A stretch of 64,000 nt of DNA from Pseudovibrio sp. M1P-2-3. Lineage in GTDB: Bacteria; Pseudomonadota; Alphaproteobacteria; Rhizobiales; Stappiaceae. Position numbers and translations under genes: made by a program. Of this stretch, positions 8,772-18,051 are shown one piece after another (position 1 is the first letter of the stretch; every line of letters starts with the position of its first letter). Below the pieces are notes generated by a model that ran no database searches, was not told the DNA's origin, and worked only from the letters and a program-made list of their open reading frames with translations. Location: assembly GCF_031501865.1 (NCBI RefSeq), contig NZ_JARRCW010000001.1, positions 4,292,001 to 4,356,000 on the forward strand, given 5' to 3'.

Positions 8772-9350
8772 CTAAAGAAGCTTGATCAAAGCAAAGCCGC
8801 CGAGTAGCAAAACGACAAACAGTGTAAACATAAGCCCCAAGCGCTTTTCAATAAACTCCCGAATTGGTGGCCCAAAAAAATATAAAAGGCCAGCCACAAT
8901 AAAGAACCTGAGACCACGCGATACCAGACTAGCGATAAAGAAGACCGGCATACTGAGCGCAAAAGCACCACTGGCGATGGTTATAACCTTGTAGGGGAAA
9001 GGAGTAAGGCCTGCAATAAAGACAAACCACCATCCCCATGCGTTAAAAACAGACTCAAACTGTTCATATTTATCCATATATCCATAGAACTGAAGGATGG
9101 GCTCAGCGAGCTCATGAAATAAGAAAGCGCCGATGATATAGCCGAACACGCCCCCGACGACTGATGCAATGGTGCAAATTAAAGCAAAGGTCCAGGCTTT
9201 AGATTTTTCACTGATCACCATAGGGATTAGCAGGAGGTCTGGTGGAATTGGAAAAATTGAACTTTCTGCAAAAGAAACCACCCCCAAAGCAGTCGGAGCA
9301 TGCTTGCTAGAGGCAAGGGACAACGTCCAGTCATACAATCTGCGTATCAT
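8772..9350 (-). CDS. YqaA/DedA-family (VTT domain) membrane protein
   Basis: The 192-residue integral membrane protein has a VTT/SNARE-associated domain. The 'SFAESSIFPIPPDLLLIPM' re-entrant segment (residues about 26-44), the 'GGVFGYIIGAFLF' helix and the 'AGLTPFPYKVITIASGAF' segment with its conserved proline/lysine pattern mark the YqaA branch of the DedA superfamily. Members are thought to act as membrane lipid scramblases or transporters. It is upstream of dsbB in the same operon and diverges from the tRNA-Leu gene. Confidence 0.85.
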   Translation of the reverse strand: MIRRLYDWTLSLASSKHAPTALGVVSFAESSIFPIPPDLLLIPMVISEKSKAWTFALICTIASVVGGVFGYIIGAFLFHELAEPILQFYGYMDKYEQFESVFNAWGWWFVFIAGLTPFPYKVITIASGAFALSMPVFFIASLVSRGLRFFIVAGLLYFFGPPIREFIEKRLGLMFTLFVVLLLGGFALIKLL

Positions 9351-9504
9351 TCAAAAATCCATCCACTGCTTGGGTTCAGCCCTTATCGGTTGAGAATGGA
9401 GCACAGTTTTCTTTTTCTATGCAATTCATCTTTGAACTATATCTTTGTAATCTTGGAAAAATTGCCACTCCATCCACAATCTGTGGTTAGACGAAATCTA
9501 ATGA

Positions 9505-9532
9505 TTGACGTGAGCTAAAAGCTGGCTATATT
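9505..9532 (+). promoter_or_regulatory. Sigma-70 promoter of tRNA-Leu
   Basis: TTGACG (9505-9510) and TATATT (9527-9532) are separated by 16 bases and lie 24 bases before the tRNA 5' end. Both boxes are close to consensus. Confidence 0.75.
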
Positions 9533-9556
9533 CCGCTCATCTTTTGCAGTGCTGCT

Positions 9557-9642
9557 GCCCCCGTGGCGGAACTGGTAGACGCGGTAGATTCAAAATCTGC
9601 TGTCCATAGGGCGTGCCCGTTCGAGTCGGGCCGGGGGCACCA
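9557..9642 (+). tRNA. tRNA-Leu (anticodon CAA)
   Basis: This is an 86-base class II tRNA with the CCA tail encoded. The acceptor arm GCCCCCG (9557-9563) pairs with CGGGGGC (9632-9638), followed by ACCA. The anticodon stem GTAGA/TCTGC encloses the loop TTCAAAA, giving anticodon CAA, which reads UUG. The long variable arm and the GTTCGAGTC T-loop are typical of leucine tRNAs. It stands alone with its own promoter, and no integrated element is visible at its 3' end. Confidence 0.96.
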
Positions 9643-9697
9643 TTTTCCAAGTATTAAAACTGTTAGTTCATTCAAAAAACTCTCCTGTTGCGAGCCG

Positions 9698-10627
9698 CTA
9701 GTCACTCGCTAAAGGATGATGTTCATCGACTATTTTCTTCAATCTCTCCTCTAAAACATGCGTATATATTTGGGTTGTTGAAATATCCGCATGCCCAAGA
9801 AGTTTCTGTACCACACGCAAATCAGCTCCGTTTTGTAACAAGTGTGAAGCAAATGCATGTCGCAGAACATGCGGAGAAACCTTGGTGTGATCCAAACCAG
9901 TGCGTGAGGCCAACGCCTTAAGGTCCCTTCCAAAAGCTTGCCTTGTAAAATGACCACTCTCTCCATGGGAAGGAAACAACCAGACACTATCTGCGTATGC
10001 GTTAACTGCGGCTCTTAACCGAACATAGTTAGTCATTGCCATTTGCGCTCTTGGCGACAGAGGAACAGCTCTCTCTTTGCGCCCCTTACCTTTGACAGTA
10101 ATTAATCGACTATCGCGAATAGCAGCGGACACTGGCAGCGAAACCAGTTCTGATACGCGCAGACCCGTAGCATAAAGAACTTCCAGCAATGTGTAGATTC
10201 TTAGTGCTCTAATCTGCTTTGCGTCACTATCATGCTTTGCTTGCGCTTCTCGTTCCGCTAGGCCAAGTAACTGATCAACCTCACTCTCACTCAACGTTCC
10301 CGGTAAACTATGAGATTTCTTAGGAGAAACGATTTGACGTGTAGGATCATCCTCTCGGCGCCCCTCAGCATATAAGAACCCATAGAACTGACGCAGCGCA
10401 GACAACCGCCGGGCCTGTGATGACTCAGCAAAGCCACGGGTCGTCAAGTCCGCAAGGTAGTCTTGTATATGCTCTTCCTGAACATCAATAAGGCTTAAAC
10501 GAGAGGGTAGCAAAAACTCTTCCAAATCATTCAGATCACTTCGATAGCTCTCCAACGTATTGAACGCGCAGTCTCTTTCAACGCTCAGCATTTCAAAAAA
10601 TGTTTCCAAATCCAGCGCATTGCTCAT
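9698..10627 (-). CDS. xerD: Tyrosine recombinase XerD
   Basis: XerD resolves chromosome dimers at dif together with XerC. The 309-residue protein has the N-terminal SAM-like core-binding domain (about 1-95) and the catalytic domain with all expected residues: R157, K181, H253, R256, H279 and nucleophile Y288. It lies upstream of and divergent from aroK, an arrangement usual in Rhizobiales, which favours the chromosomal XerD over a phage integrase. It starts six bases after the stop of the 47-codon membrane-protein gene, and its ribosome site (GGAG) lies inside that small gene. Confidence 0.93.
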   Translation of the reverse strand: MSNALDLETFFEMLSVERDCAFNTLESYRSDLNDLEEFLLPSRLSLIDVQEEHIQDYLADLTTRGFAESSQARRLSALRQFYGFLYAEGRREDDPTRQIVSPKKSHSLPGTLSESEVDQLLGLAEREAQAKHDSDAKQIRALRIYTLLEVLYATGLRVSELVSLPVSAAIRDSRLITVKGKGRKERAVPLSPRAQMAMTNYVRLRAAVNAYADSVWLFPSHGESGHFTRQAFGRDLKALASRTGLDHTKVSPHVLRHAFASHLLQNGADLRVVQKLLGHADISTTQIYTHVLEERLKKIVDEHHPLASD

Positions 10628-10633
10628 CGTTGG

Positions 10634-10777
10634 TTACTCTCCAAGCTTATCATTTTTGATTTCAATTGTAATTTCTCGCGGCGTTGGCTCAACAAATGTA
10701 GCCAGTGCATACATAGCTAAGACCACACTGATGATGAATAGGCTGACAATAGATAGGAGCCGCGTTAATGTTGGCAT
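10634..10777 (-). CDS. 47-residue single-span membrane protein coupled to xerD
   Basis: This short gene codes for MPTLTRLL, then a hydrophobic helix (about residues 7-28), then 'ATFVEPTPREITIEI' and a charged tail. The translation was checked codon by codon. The 'ATFVEPxPRE' segment matches my recollection of a small conserved protein found between aroK and xerD in Rhizobiales. Its stop codon TAA is six bases from the xerD ATG and its 3' end carries the xerD Shine-Dalgarno, so the two are translationally linked. The predicted topology is one membrane helix with a short extracytoplasmic tail. The function is unknown. Confidence 0.75.
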   Translation of the reverse strand: MPTLTRLLSIVSLFIISVVLAMYALATFVEPTPREITIEIKNDKLGE

Positions 10778-10895
10778 GGGAATTCTATCCCCCGAAATAT
10801 ACTAGTGAACTGCTTTGAATTTAATAACAATAGCCCTTGGTACCTTGCAAATTATCCCTTTTTCGTAGGAGTGTTCAAGCACAATAGCTGAGTGC

Positions 10896-10923
10896 TTGAC
10901 AGATCCTATCGTGATACTGTCAA
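10896..10923. promoter_or_regulatory. Inverted repeat upstream of aroK
   Basis: TTGACAG (10896-10902) and CTGTCAA (10917-10923) form a 7-bp inverted repeat with a 14-base spacer, 37 bases before the aroK start. The left arm doubles as a perfect -35 hexamer, but no good -10 lies at the right distance. It may be an operator. Confidence 0.35.
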
Positions 10924-10959
10924 AGCAATCCTAAGATAAGTAGCGAATGAGGACTCTGC

Positions 10960-11571
10960 GTGAACGCCATCGACAATAAGGCCGAAGTCAGGCAGAAACG
11001 AGTAACAAGTATCGTCGATAGGCTTGGAAATAAGTCCATCGTACTCGTTGGGATCATGGGGTGTGGCAAATCCACTGTCGGGCGCAGGCTTGCTCAGTAC
11101 CTATCTCTCCCTTTTGTGGATGCCGACAATGAAATCGAGCAGGCTGCAGACCGGACTGTAAAAGAGATATTTGAAGAACATGGTGAAACATACTTTCGTG
11201 AGGGAGAAAAGCGCGTCATAGCCCGTCTCATGAAGGAAGGCCCTCAAGTTCTTGCTACAGGCGGGGGCGCATTTATGAATCTGGAAACCCGCAGCCGCAT
11301 AAAAGAAGACGGGGTTTCGATCTGGATGAAAGCCGAGCTGCCTGTCATCATGAACCGCGTTCGTAAAAGACCTACGCGGCCTTTGCTGCAGACAGTCGAT
11401 CCAGAAGGCACCATGCAAAAGCTGATGGACGAACGATATCCGGTTTATGCTCTCGCAGACATGACGATTTGGTCCCGAGATGTTACGCACGAAGCTGTGA
11501 TGGAAGAGATCTTAAACGCCCTGGAAACCGGCCTTCCGGAAAAAAACTCTCAAGAACTGCCTGAGGAATAA
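10960..11571 (+). CDS. aroK: Shikimate kinase
   Basis: AroK phosphorylates shikimate at the 3-hydroxyl in the aromatic amino-acid pathway. The 203-residue product has Walker A GIMGCGKST (residues 31-39), the shikimate-binding 'DADNEIE' (from D54), the 'TGGGAF' loop (residues 100-105) and the LID arginines in 'RKRPTRPLL'. The start is GTG at 10960, with a GAGGA ribosome site. The N-terminal 24 residues before the core are normal for Rhizobiales. It is one base from aroB and forms the aroK-aroB-CNNM/CBS operon. Confidence 0.95.
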   Translation: MNAIDNKAEVRQKRVTSIVDRLGNKSIVLVGIMGCGKSTVGRRLAQYLSLPFVDADNEIEQAADRTVKEIFEEHGETYFREGEKRVIARLMKEGPQVLATGGGAFMNLETRSRIKEDGVSIWMKAELPVIMNRVRKRPTRPLLQTVDPEGTMQKLMDERYPVYALADMTIWSRDVTHEAVMEEILNALETGLPEKNSQELPEE

Positions 11572-11572
11572 A

Positions 11573-12715
11573 ATGACTAGCTCTGATGACCTGACCAAGA
11601 GCGATGGGCCACTGGAAATTAATGTAGACCTTGGCAATCGCTCCTATCCAATTTTAATAGGCAGAGGCTTACTTGAGAGCGCTGGAGAAACAATTGCTCA
11701 AAAGCTCCCTGCAGCACGAGTTGTAATCATCACTGATGAAAACGTAGCTCCGCTCCATCTCCCAACCTTGGAAGCCTCTTTTGCACGGTCTGGTATAGAC
11801 TATCACACACTAGTAGTCCCAGCCGGAGAGAAGACGAAAAGCTTTAAATACTATGAGCAGTTATGCGATGATATTCTGGGCCTAAGACTTGAACGAGGTG
11901 ACGCAGTAGTTGCACTGGGCGGTGGTGTTGTTGGGGACCTGTCAGGGTATGTCGCAGCATCTGTTCGCCGTGGAATGACTTTTGTACAAATACCGACAAC
12001 TCTACTCGCTCAAGTGGATAGTTCCGTTGGTGGAAAAACCGGCATTAACAGCAGACATGGCAAGAATCTGCTTGGAGCTTTCCATCAACCTGCACTCGTC
12101 ATTGCAGATACTGCTCTACTGGATTCACTTCCGCATCGGGATCTGGTTGCAGGGTACGCAGAAGTCGCGAAGTACGGCCTTATCAATGACCCTCAATTTT
12201 TCTTTTGGCTAGAAGAAAATTATGATGAAATTTTTATAGGGGGTCCTGCTCGTGAGCAAGCAGTTGCTCACTCTTGCCGTGCAAAGGCCATGATTGTGGC
12301 CGCTGATGAAAGAGAAGCTGGTCAGAGAGCGCTTTTGAACCTTGGCCATACATTTGGTCACGCTTTTGAAGGCGCTGTCTCCTATGAAACCGAGCGCCTA
12401 GTGCACGGAGAAGGCGTTGCTCTTGGTATGATCCTTGCCCATCGTTTTTCAAACCAGCTTGGCTTATGCTCTGAAGAAGATGTAGTACGTGTCGAAGCTC
12501 ATTTGAATGCTGTGGGACTTCCCACAAAGCCAAGTCAAATACCGGGCCAGTTACCATCAGCAGAGTTTTTCTTGGATATGATTAAGCAGGACAAAAAAGT
12601 AAGCCGCGGGAAATTGACCTTTATCCTCACCAAAGGGATCGGTCAGTCTTTTATCGATACCACTGTCGATGAACATACACTTCTGACTTACCTTCAGGAG
12701 CAGTTGAAATCATGA
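11573..12715 (+). CDS. aroB: 3-dehydroquinate synthase
   Basis: AroB converts DAHP to 3-dehydroquinate using NAD and a divalent metal. The 380-residue product shows the nucleotide-binding GGGVVGD (residues 116-122), the signature 'PTTLLAQVDSSVGGKTGI' (141-158), and the metal-binding 'LNLGHTFGHAFE' further on. It begins one base after the aroK stop and overlaps the next gene by four bases, so all three are coupled. Confidence 0.96.
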   Translation: MTSSDDLTKSDGPLEINVDLGNRSYPILIGRGLLESAGETIAQKLPAARVVIITDENVAPLHLPTLEASFARSGIDYHTLVVPAGEKTKSFKYYEQLCDDILGLRLERGDAVVALGGGVVGDLSGYVAASVRRGMTFVQIPTTLLAQVDSSVGGKTGINSRHGKNLLGAFHQPALVIADTALLDSLPHRDLVAGYAEVAKYGLINDPQFFFWLEENYDEIFIGGPAREQAVAHSCRAKAMIVAADEREAGQRALLNLGHTFGHAFEGAVSYETERLVHGEGVALGMILAHRFSNQLGLCSEEDVVRVEAHLNAVGLPTKPSQIPGQLPSAEFFLDMIKQDKKVSRGKLTFILTKGIGQSFIDTTVDEHTLLTYLQEQLKS

Positions 12716-14016
12716 CCGAATTCCCGCTTTGGCTCTCAATTGGCTTTATTTTCTTCCTGCTCTTTCTATCAGGTTTTTTTTCCGGGTCAGAAACTGCATT
12801 AACCGCTGCATCGCGTGCGCGCATGCACCAGCTGGAAAAGGCTGGCAACAAGCGAGCACTCGTCGTCTCAAAACTAATAGCTGCCCGAGAGCGTTTGATT
12901 GGCGCCTTGCTACTTGGCAATAATCTCGTCAATATTTTAGCTTCGGCCATGGCAACCTCCTTGTTGCTCGATCTTTTTGGGGATGCAGGTGTCGCTTATG
13001 CTACACTTATAATGACCCTCATGGTTTTGATATTTTCAGAGGTTCTTCCCAAAACATGGGCTATCACTCATGCCGACAACTTTGCACTGGCTGTTGCACC
13101 AATTCTAAAGCCTCTCGTCTCCGTACTTAGTCCTTTTGTAAGCGCAATCCAGTTTCTTGTAAGAGCCCTGCTCTGGTGCGTTGGAGTAAAAATTGACGGT
13201 TCGCAAGCCGTCTTGTCAGCCCATGACGAGCTTAGAGGCACTGTTGATCTTCAGCATAAAGAAGGTGGCTTGATAAAAGCGGACAGAGACCGTATTGGCG
13301 GCCTTCTTGACCTCGCAGAGTTGGAAGTTAGTGACGTCATGGTTCACAGAACCAAGCTGGTAGCTATCAATGGAGGCCTGCCTGCAGAAGAAATAGTTCA
13401 AGAGGTTCTTTCTAGCCCGTACACTCGAATTCCGGTCTGGAAAGATAACCCAGACAATTTCATTGGCTTGCTGCATGTAAAGAATGTCCTGAGGGCCTTG
13501 GCGGCTGTCAAAGGTGACTTTGAAAAGTTTGACCTCTCCGAAGTCATTGCCCCCCTCTGGTTTGTGCCCGACACCACTAGCCTACAAGGTCAGCTCAATG
13601 CCTTCTTGAAACGGAAAAGCCACTTTGCTCTGGCTGTTGACGAATACGGCGAAGTGATGGGGCTCATAACTCTGGAAGACATTCTTGAGGAAATTGTTGG
13701 CGAAATTGCCGATGAACATGACATAGATTTACCGGGGCTCATCCCTCAAGCGGATGGATCAGTAATTATCGAAGGTTCTATTCCCATACGAGACTTGAAC
13801 CGTGCGACTGACTGGGACTTACCGGATGAAGAGGCAACAACAATTGCGGGCCTTGTAATCCATGAGGCAAGAATGATTCCTGAAGAACGTCAGGTATTCA
13901 CCTTTCATGGCTTCCGGTTCACGGTATTACAGCGGGAGAAAAACCGCATTACACGGCTGCGCGTCTTGCCACTCACAAGCACTAAGCGAAAAGTACGGCA
14001 GAGCACTTCGCAGTAA
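12712..14016 (+). CDS. CNNM/HlyC-CorC family transporter (DUF21-CBS-CorC_HlyC)
   Basis: The 434-residue inner-membrane protein has a DUF21/CNNM domain (about residues 1-180, four hydrophobic helices, with the early 'SGFFSGSETALTAASRARM' motif), then a paired CBS domain (about 205-330) with the conserved 'VDEYGEVMGLITLEDILEEIVGEI', then a CorC_HlyC C-terminal domain. Homologues are linked to magnesium/cobalt efflux. It overlaps aroB by four bases; placement behind aroKB is common in Rhizobiales and has no known pathway logic. A terminator follows 20 bases downstream. Confidence 0.9.
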   Translation: MTEFPLWLSIGFIFFLLFLSGFFSGSETALTAASRARMHQLEKAGNKRALVVSKLIAARERLIGALLLGNNLVNILASAMATSLLLDLFGDAGVAYATLIMTLMVLIFSEVLPKTWAITHADNFALAVAPILKPLVSVLSPFVSAIQFLVRALLWCVGVKIDGSQAVLSAHDELRGTVDLQHKEGGLIKADRDRIGGLLDLAELEVSDVMVHRTKLVAINGGLPAEEIVQEVLSSPYTRIPVWKDNPDNFIGLLHVKNVLRALAAVKGDFEKFDLSEVIAPLWFVPDTTSLQGQLNAFLKRKSHFALAVDEYGEVMGLITLEDILEEIVGEIADEHDIDLPGLIPQADGSVIIEGSIPIRDLNRATDWDLPDEEATTIAGLVIHEARMIPEERQVFTFHGFRFTVLQREKNRITRLRVLPLTSTKRKVRQSTSQ

Positions 14017-14035
14017 AGTTAAAGTCAAAGAAACT

Positions 14036-14060
14036 AGGGCTCCTAAGGAGCCCTTTTTTA
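14036..14060 (+). terminator. Intrinsic terminator of the aroK-aroB-CNNM operon
   Basis: AGGGCTCC and GGAGCCCT form an 8-bp stem with a TAA loop (14036-14054), followed by a run of T residues. It lies 20 bases after the stop. Confidence 0.9.
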
Positions 14061-14103
14061 AGTTTCTAGCAACAGAATGAAAAGAATGCATCAAGCCGCC
14101 GAG

Positions 14104-14364
14104 TTAGGCCCCTCGCGCCTCTATGGCTAAAGCATGAATTCCACCTGCCAGCTCTTCTGCTAAACATTCATTAATCATCCGATGCATTGCCACACGCGTT
14201 TTCCCACTAAACTCTGTGGAAACAATCTTGATTCGAAAATGAGTATCCCCCCCTTCACGCCAACCTGCATGTCCACGATGTTGTTCGGATTCATCGATAA
14301 CTTCCAGCAGTATTGGTGAAAACTCTGCCATCAGCTTTGAATATATGATAGTGTCTTTCGTCAT
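14104..14364 (-). CDS. BolA family protein
   Basis: BolA proteins bind monothiol glutaredoxins and act in Fe-S/iron regulation; some bind DNA. The product is 86 residues from the ATG at 14364, matching the family length and its 'DTIIxxKL' N-terminus. The class II KH-like signature is present: 'SEQHRGHAGWREGGDTHF', then 'IVSTEFSGKTRVAMHRMINECLAEEL' with its conserved RxxxHRxVN-like helix. An upstream ATG at 14418 would add 18 poorly conserved residues. It is transcribed opposite to both neighbours. A DnaJ-like gene follows divergently, a common Rhizobiales arrangement. Confidence 0.88.
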   Translation of the reverse strand: MTKDTIIYSKLMAEFSPILLEVIDESEQHRGHAGWREGGDTHFRIKIVSTEFSGKTRVAMHRMINECLAEELAGGIHALAIEARGA

Positions 14365-14491
14365 GCATTCTTTATTGGCTGCAATGAAACTCTGGTCAAG
14401 CCCTTGCCATTGGGCCACTCTTACATCTATCTATACCGGTTCTCTTATTTACCGATCAACCGCAATTAAGTTGGGTCACTGAAGGCGAAAC

Positions 14492-15097
14492 ATGAAGCTG
14501 AATTCCTCCCTATTCGACAGCATTCGCGTAAAACCGGACAAGGACCGGCAGGCCAACAAAAGCACTCCTCAATGCGAGTGGGAAGGCTGTGTACGTCCTG
14601 GCGTCCATAAAGCGCCAAAAGGACGTGATCATGAAGGGCAGTATTTTCACTTCTGCGTGGATCACGTCAAAGCCTATAATAAAAACTACAACTACTTTAA
14701 CGGCATGGATGATGACGCCGTAAGAAGTTACCAAAAAGATTCGGCCACTGGTCATCGGCCTACTTGGAAAATGGGTGTCAATTCCGACCCTACCTCGCCC
14801 TCTGGCAGGGATGGCAACAGATCCTCAGTCGATGATCCACACGAATTCATAGAGTCTGCGCAAAAGGCTCAGAAGCCCCAAAAGCCGCGACGAAAGGTTC
14901 TTGCTCTCGAGAGACGGTCTCTTGACACGCTAAACTTAGGCGAAACGGCAACTAGCGAACAAATTAAATCCCGTTATAAAGAACTGGTAAAAATACACCA
15001 CCCTGATGCCAATGGCGGTGACCGATCCTCGGAAGATCGACTACGTGAGGTTATCCAAGCCTACAACACGCTGAAAAAGGCGGGACTTTGCGACTAA
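14492..15097 (+). CDS. DnaJ-domain protein with N-terminal cysteine motif
   Basis: The 201-residue protein has a J domain only at its C-terminus (about residues 143-198, HPD at 170-172). The N-terminal half carries C28, C33, C55 and H58, a spacing that suggests a small zinc site. A charged linker (about 95-140, with repeated QK-P motifs) joins the two. It is thus a type III (DnaJ-like) co-chaperone that presumably stimulates Hsp70 on a specific client. It lies 65 bp upstream of cobS in the same direction, so a link to cobaltochelatase assembly is tempting, but this is inference. Confidence 0.85.
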   Translation: MKLNSSLFDSIRVKPDKDRQANKSTPQCEWEGCVRPGVHKAPKGRDHEGQYFHFCVDHVKAYNKNYNYFNGMDDDAVRSYQKDSATGHRPTWKMGVNSDPTSPSGRDGNRSSVDDPHEFIESAQKAQKPQKPRRKVLALERRSLDTLNLGETATSEQIKSRYKELVKIHHPDANGGDRSSEDRLREVIQAYNTLKKAGLCD

Positions 15098-15162
15098 GCG
15101 CTTATGCGCACAGGGCTTCTTGAATACTTTCCCATCCCGCACTTGCCGGGCTTGGAGGACCA

Positions 15163-16149
15163 ATGACAGATACAATGACGACCGCCGAAACTTTGCCTGA
15201 TACAGAAATTTCCGTTCGAGATGTTTTTGGTATTGATACCGATCTCGTGGTGCCTGCCTTTTCAGAGCCAACAGAGCATGTTCCAGACATTGACAGGGAC
15301 TACCTCTTCGATGAAACAACGACCCTGTCCATTCTTGCCGGCTTTGCTCGCAATAGACGCGTAATGGTTACCGGTTACCACGGTACTGGTAAATCGACCC
15401 ACATCGAGCAAGTCGCAGCTCGCCTCAATTGGCCATGTGTGCGTGTAAACTTGGACAGCCATGTCAGCCGTATTGATCTGGTCGGGAAAGATGCGATCGT
15501 TATCAAAGAAGGCTTAACCGTTACAGAATTTAAAGATGGGATTCTTCCTTGGGCCCTTCAAAACAATGTGGCATTGGTTTTTGATGAATACGATGCTGGC
15601 CGCCCTGATGTGATGTTCGTAATCCAGCGTGTTCTAGAAGTTTCCGGTCGTCTTACGCTTCTGGACCAAAACCGAGTAATTCGCCCTCACCCGGCGTTCA
15701 GACTGTTTGCAACCTCCAATACGGTTGGGCTAGGCGACACTTCCGGCCTTTATCACGGAACCCAGCAGATCAACCAGGGTCAGATGGATCGCTGGTCAAT
15801 CGTCACCACACTTAACTACTTGCCGCATGATAACGAAGTAGAGATTGTTCTATCTAAATCGCCTCACTACCAAAACGATACCGGCCGTTCTATCGTCTCA
15901 AAAATGGTAAGAGTAGCGGACATGACGCGCAACGCCTTTGTGAATGGTGACATTTCAACGGTCATGAGCCCACGTACCGTTATTACCTGGTCTGAAAATG
16001 CTGAAATTTTCGGTGATGTCGGCTTTGCATTCCGACTAACATTCCTCAATAAGTGTGATGAAACCGAACAAATGCTTGTCGCAGAATTTTACCAACGCTG
16101 CTTTGGACAGGAGCTTCCTGAATCAGCTGCCAATGTCGTTTTGAGCTGA
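15163..16149 (+). CDS. cobS: Aerobic cobaltochelatase subunit CobS
   Basis: CobS is the AAA+ ATPase subunit of the CobN-CobS-CobT chelatase that inserts cobalt into hydrogenobyrinic acid a,c-diamide in aerobic B12 synthesis. The 328-residue product has the N-terminal 'VFGIDTD' segment, Walker [10 protein letters not shown] (71-79), Walker B 'ALVFDEYD' (137-144), and a sensor region '[13 protein letters not shown]'. It starts with a GGAGGA ribosome site and ends ten bases before cobT. CobN is not in the window. Confidence 0.95.
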   Translation: MTDTMTTAETLPDTEISVRDVFGIDTDLVVPAFSEPTEHVPDIDRDYLFDETTTLSILAGFARNRRVMVTGYHGTGKSTHIEQVAARLNWPCVRVNLDSHVSRIDLVGKDAIVIKEGLTVTEFKDGILPWALQNNVALVFDEYDAGRPDVMFVIQRVLEVSGRLTLLDQNRVIRPHPAFRLFATSNTVGLGDTSGLYHGTQQINQGQMDRWSIVTTLNYLPHDNEVEIVLSKSPHYQNDTGRSIVSKMVRVADMTRNAFVNGDISTVMSPRTVITWSENAEIFGDVGFAFRLTFLNKCDETEQMLVAEFYQRCFGQELPESAANVVLS

Positions 16150-16159
16150 GGCATTTATC

Positions 16160-18040
16160 ATGGCAGTGCGCAGTAACTTCTCCCAGAATAATCAACCTTC
16201 AATGGACCCTTTGAAACAAGCCATTGGCTCTACGGTAAAAGCTATTGCAGGTAAGCCTGATCTTGAGGTTATCTATACTGCGGACAAGCCCAGTTTGTCG
16301 GGAGAGAGGATCAGGCTTCCAGAACCCAGTCGACGAATGACGCACAACGATGTCTCCGTCACACGTGGGCTTGGTGATTCTATGGCTCTGCGCCTTGCCA
16401 GTCACAGTAGCGACATTCATGGTAAATTTGTCCCTTTAGGCAACAATGCACGCGCCATATTTGACGCCCTAGAGCAAACACGCTGCGAGTCTCTGGGGTC
16501 AAATCGAATGATCGGTGTTGGTGACAACATCGATGCCATGCTTGAAGAGCGGTATCTAAAAGGAGACTACGCCCATATATCTAATCGGGAAGAAGCTCCC
16601 TTAGAAGATGCCGTTGCACTCTTGGCAAGAGAGCGCTTAACAGGGCGAAAGCCCCCTGAATCTGCACAAAAAATTGTCGAATTGTGGCGCGACTGGATTG
16701 AAAACAAAGCTGGTGAAGATCTGGATGACCTCCAGAACCGCATTGAAAACCAAGAGAAGTTTGCCAATCAAGTGCGAAACCTATTGACCAGCTTGGATAT
16801 GGCAGACGAGCTGGGTGACAATCCTGAACAAGATACTGAAGAAGAAGCTGAAGGCAATCAGGATCAGGATGAGCGAGCAGACCCATCTGGCGACTCCGAA
16901 GAAGACAGTGGCGAGCAAGAAGGCGCTCCCCAAGACGAGCAGTTGTCTGGAGAAGATCAGGACGAGGGTGAGACTGAAGGCGCGGACAGCGACATGCGTG
17001 AGCTGGGTGAAGACGACATGTCTTCCGAAGCTGACGAGGCGGGAGACGAACAGCGCAAAGACCTTCCGTTTACCAACCATGCCCCTCGGGATGAATATCG
17101 CGTCTATACAGAAGGGTTTGACGAAGTCATTACCGCCGAAGAGTTATGCGACCAAACTGAACTTGATCGCCTTCGCGGCTTTTTGGATAAACAACTATCA
17201 ACCCTGTCTGGTGCCGTGTCCCGCTTGGCAAACCGCCTTCAGCGCAAATTGATGGCCCAGCAAAATAGAGCTTGGGATTTTGACCTAGAAGAAGGAATCA
17301 TCGATTCAGCCCGTCTACACAGGGTTGTCATCGACCCAATGCAGCCATTGGCTTTCAAATGGGAGCAAGATACAGAGTTCCGCGATACTGTCGTAACACT
17401 GCTTCTAGACAACTCCGGCTCCATGCGCGGAAGGCCAATTACAGTAGCCGCTACATGCGCTGACATTTTGGCACGAACACTCGAGCGCTGCGGTGTAAAA
17501 GTTGAAATTCTTGGATTTACAACAAAAGCGTGGAAAGGCGGGCAATCCCGTGAAGCTTGGCTTAAAGATGGGAAACCGGCCCAGCCAGGCCGATTAAACG
17601 ACCTCCGCCACATTATTTACAAGTCTGCGGACACTCCATGGCGCCGTGCGAAGCGAAACCTCGGCCTCATGATGCGAGAAGGGCTTTTAAAAGAAAATAT
17701 TGACGGGGAGGCTCTTGATTGGGCTCATAAGCGCCTATTGGGAAGGCCTGAACAACGCCGTATTCTAATGATGATCTCTGACGGAGCTCCGGTTGACGAT
17801 TGTACACTATCGGTAAACCCCGGCGACTATCTTGAAAAGCACCTGCGTAATGTGATCGAGGAGATTGAGAACCGCTCTCCAGTAGAACTTATTGCTATTG
17901 GCATTGGACATGATGTGACCCGTTATTATCAAAGGGCTGTTACTATCATAGATGCCGAAGAGCTTGCAGGAGCGATGACCGACCAGCTTGCCGATCTTTT
18001 TGATGAAAATATTAATTCACCACATCAAGGTCGACGGTAG
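16160..18040 (+). CDS. cobT: Aerobic cobaltochelatase subunit CobT
   Basis: CobT pairs with CobS to form the chaperone-like part of cobaltochelatase. The 626-residue product has a helical N-terminal half, a very acidic Glu/Asp/Gly/Gln-rich stretch (about residues 215-305), and a C-terminal von Willebrand A domain with the MIDAS motif '[11 protein letters not shown]' near residue 417. Its length is normal for rhizobial CobT. It is ten bases downstream of cobS, and the phytase-like gene follows eleven bases after its stop. Confidence 0.95.
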   Translation: MAVRSNFSQNNQPSMDPLKQAIGSTVKAIAGKPDLEVIYTADKPSLSGERIRLPEPSRRMTHNDVSVTRGLGDSMALRLASHSSDIHGKFVPLGNNARAIFDALEQTRCESLGSNRMIGVGDNIDAMLEERYLKGDYAHISNREEAPLEDAVALLARERLTGRKPPESAQKIVELWRDWIENKAGEDLDDLQNRIENQEKFANQVRNLLTSLDMADELGDNPEQDTEEEAEGNQDQDERADPSGDSEEDSGEQEGAPQDEQLSGEDQDEGETEGADSDMRELGEDDMSSEADEAGDEQRKDLPFTNHAPRDEYRVYTEGFDEVITAEELCDQTELDRLRGFLDKQLSTLSGAVSRLANRLQRKLMAQQNRAWDFDLEEGIIDSARLHRVVIDPMQPLAFKWEQDTEFRDTVVTLLLDNSGSMRGRPITVAATCADILARTLERCGVKVEILGFTTKAWKGGQSREAWLKDGKPAQPGRLNDLRHIIYKSADTPWRRAKRNLGLMMREGLLKENIDGEALDWAHKRLLGRPEQRRILMMISDGAPVDDCTLSVNPGDYLEKHLRNVIEEIENRSPVELIAIGIGHDVTRYYQRAVTIIDAEELAGAMTDQLADLFDENINSPHQGRR

Positions 18041-18051
18041 CGGAGGCTTAT

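Noticed and set aside
9557-9700. tRNA-Leu plus nearby tyrosine recombinase as a genomic island attachment site
   Set aside because: The recombinase is the chromosomal XerD by motif and by linkage to aroK. There is no repeated tRNA 3' end and no cargo.
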